Positions 63,188 through 64,000 of a stretch of DNA of 64,000 nucleotides are shown here, in pieces. Positions within the stretch are counted from its first letter, which is position 1; every line of letters starts with the position of its first letter. The DNA comes from CAWDVR01 sp044869805 (GTDB taxonomy: Bacteria > Acidobacteriota > Thermoanaerobaculia > Multivoradales > SZUA-115), in the NCBI GenBank assembly GCA_044869805.1, contig JBIOXV010000149.1, positions 1 through 64,000 on the forward strand. Direction: 5' to 3'. The notes under the pieces are model-generated. The model searched no databases and had not been told where the DNA came from. It worked only from the letters and a program-made list of their open reading frames with translations. A program made the position numbers and the translations under genes.

Positions 63188-64000
63188 AGGGCGACCCCGT
63201 TCTCCGCCAGCAGCTTCACGAACCCTTCCTCGTCCAGCACCTTGACCTTGAGCTCCTGGGCCTTGTCGAGCTTGGAGCCGGGGTCGGAGCCGGCGACGAC
63301 GTAGTCCGTGGCCTTGGAGACGGAGGAGACGGCGCGGGCGCCGAGGCGCTCGACGTGCGCTTTGGCTTGGTCGCGGCTCAGGCGTTCGAGCCCGCCGGTG
63401 AACACGAACTTCATGCCGGCGAGCGGCGCGGCATCGCCGGTCGGCGCCGGCTCGGTCTCCTGGAGCTGGACCTTCCGCACGAGCTGGTCGAGGAGCTCGG
63501 CGTTGCGCGGCTCGGCGAAGAAGGCGGTGATCTCCTCGGCCATGCGCGGCCCCACGCCGTCGACCGCCATCAGCTCCTCGGGCGTGGCGCGGCGTACGCG
63601 TTCGAAGGTGCCGAAGTGCCGGGCCAGGTCCCGGCTCACCGTGGCGCCGACCTCGGGGATGCCGAGGGCGTAGAGAAAGCGCGCCAGCTCGACCTGCGAG
63701 GCCTTCGCGATCGCCGCCACCAGGTTGGTGGCCGACTTCTCGGCGAAGCCCTCGAGCGGCAGGAGCTGCTCGACGGCGAGGTTGAAGAGGTCGGGCAGGT
63801 GGCGCACCAGGCTCGCATCCAGGAGCTGCTTGGCGGTCTCCTCGCCCAGGCCCTCGATGTCGAGCGCGCCGCGCGAGGCGAAGTGGATCAGCCGGCCGGC
63901 GAGCTGGGCGCGACAGTCGAAGCCGTTGGGACAGACGGTGAACGGGCCGCGCTCGATCAAGGGCTTGCCGCAGGAAGGGCAGGTCTCCGGCATGCGGAAG
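63184..64000 (-). CDS. ligA: NAD-dependent DNA ligase, C-terminal part
   Basis: The last 272 or so residues of ligA; the frame continues off the right edge. Visible parts are the four-Cys zinc finger (CPSCGKPL, then CPNGFDC), the helix-hairpin-helix domain (LARFLYALGIPEVGATVSRD, VDGVGPRMAEEI) and a BRCT domain (GMKFVFTGGLERLSRDQAKA to LLAENGVAL). The nucleotidyltransferase and OB domains lie outside the window. It seals nicks in replication and repair. Convergent with the BNR gene. Confidence 0.95.
   Translation of the reverse strand, partial: FRMPETCPSCGKPLIERGPFTVCPNGFDCRAQLAGRLIHFASRGALDIEGLGEETAKQLLDASLVRHLPDLFNLAVEQLLPLEGFAEKSATNLVAAIAKASQVELARFLYALGIPEVGATVSRDLARHFGTFERVRRATPEELMAVDGVGPRMAEEITAFFAEPRNAELLDQLVRKVQLQETEPAPTGDAAPLAGMKFVFTGGLERLSRDQAKAHVERLGARAVSSVSKATDYVVAGSDPGSKLDKAQELKVKVLDEEGFVKLLAENGVAL

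Overview
The window is one 64 kb stretch of very GC-rich, densely coded bacterial DNA. It has no rRNA, tRNA, CRISPR array, insertion sequence or prophage that I can see. The gene set suggests a diderm, heterotrophic soil or sediment bacterium: TonB/ExbB/ExbD, an OprO/P-type porin, outer-membrane barrels, lipoproteins, a 2-oxoacid dehydrogenase complex, a membrane pyrophosphatase, and secreted proteins with LPxTA-like or DGFE(S/T)GD-type C-termini. Acidobacteriota (a Thermoanaerobaculia-like lineage) is my best guess. It is inferred from style and gene content, not from a marker gene.

Layout. 1-7.7 kb: the end of a PlsC acyltransferase, an MBL-fold hydrolase, then a head-to-tail set for a lipoylated 2-oxoacid dehydrogenase complex (lpdA, E1 alpha, E1 beta, E2), lipB and an archease. 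7.7-10.1 kb: a GAF-type histidine kinase and NarL-type regulator on the minus strand. 10.2-15.4 kb: a sigma-54 activator faces, across a well-matched -24/-12 promoter, a small basic peptide, an Ala-rich lipoprotein, two L,D-transpeptidases and an exported protein, which looks like an envelope-maintenance regulon. 15.5-21.8 kb: an LPxTA-anchored protein, then a coupled CHAT-TPR / zinc-finger / subtilisin set ending in an internally deleted HD-GYP remnant.

21.7-25.5 kb: a minus-strand operon of VTC-domain polyphosphate polymerase, DUF4956 membrane protein, DUF3616 protein and phosphate-selective-type porin. 25.7-31.4 kb: a secreted repetitive protein, and an operon of two Dpp/Opp permeases, a substrate-binding protein and an ECF sigma factor, with no ATPase nearby. 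31.5-48 kb is transport-rich: KUP, DedA, H+/Na+ pyrophosphatase, TPR lipoprotein-TonB-ExbB-ExbD-ExbD, DAACS, MFS and three APC permeases. 48.1-49.7 kb: a small accessory patch with a decapitated Phd/YefM antitoxin, a Uma2 nuclease and an intact VapBC-type pair. 49.8-64 kb: CstA, a PQQ-propeller protein fused to an inactivated esterase, an outer-membrane barrel, unknown exported proteins, a PKD/HExxH protein, a HEAT protein, PolX, a BNR-repeat protein and the 3' end of ligA.

Inverted-repeat elements of at least three designs sit between genes (1.33, 6.45, 10.2 and 51.5 kb) and look like dispersed REP/MITE families. The parts most worth a second look are the polyphosphate polymerase/porin operon, the CHAT-subtilisin set with its in-frame 8-residue repeats, the sigma-54 envelope circuit with a degenerate receiver, and the transporter operon that carries its own sigma factor.
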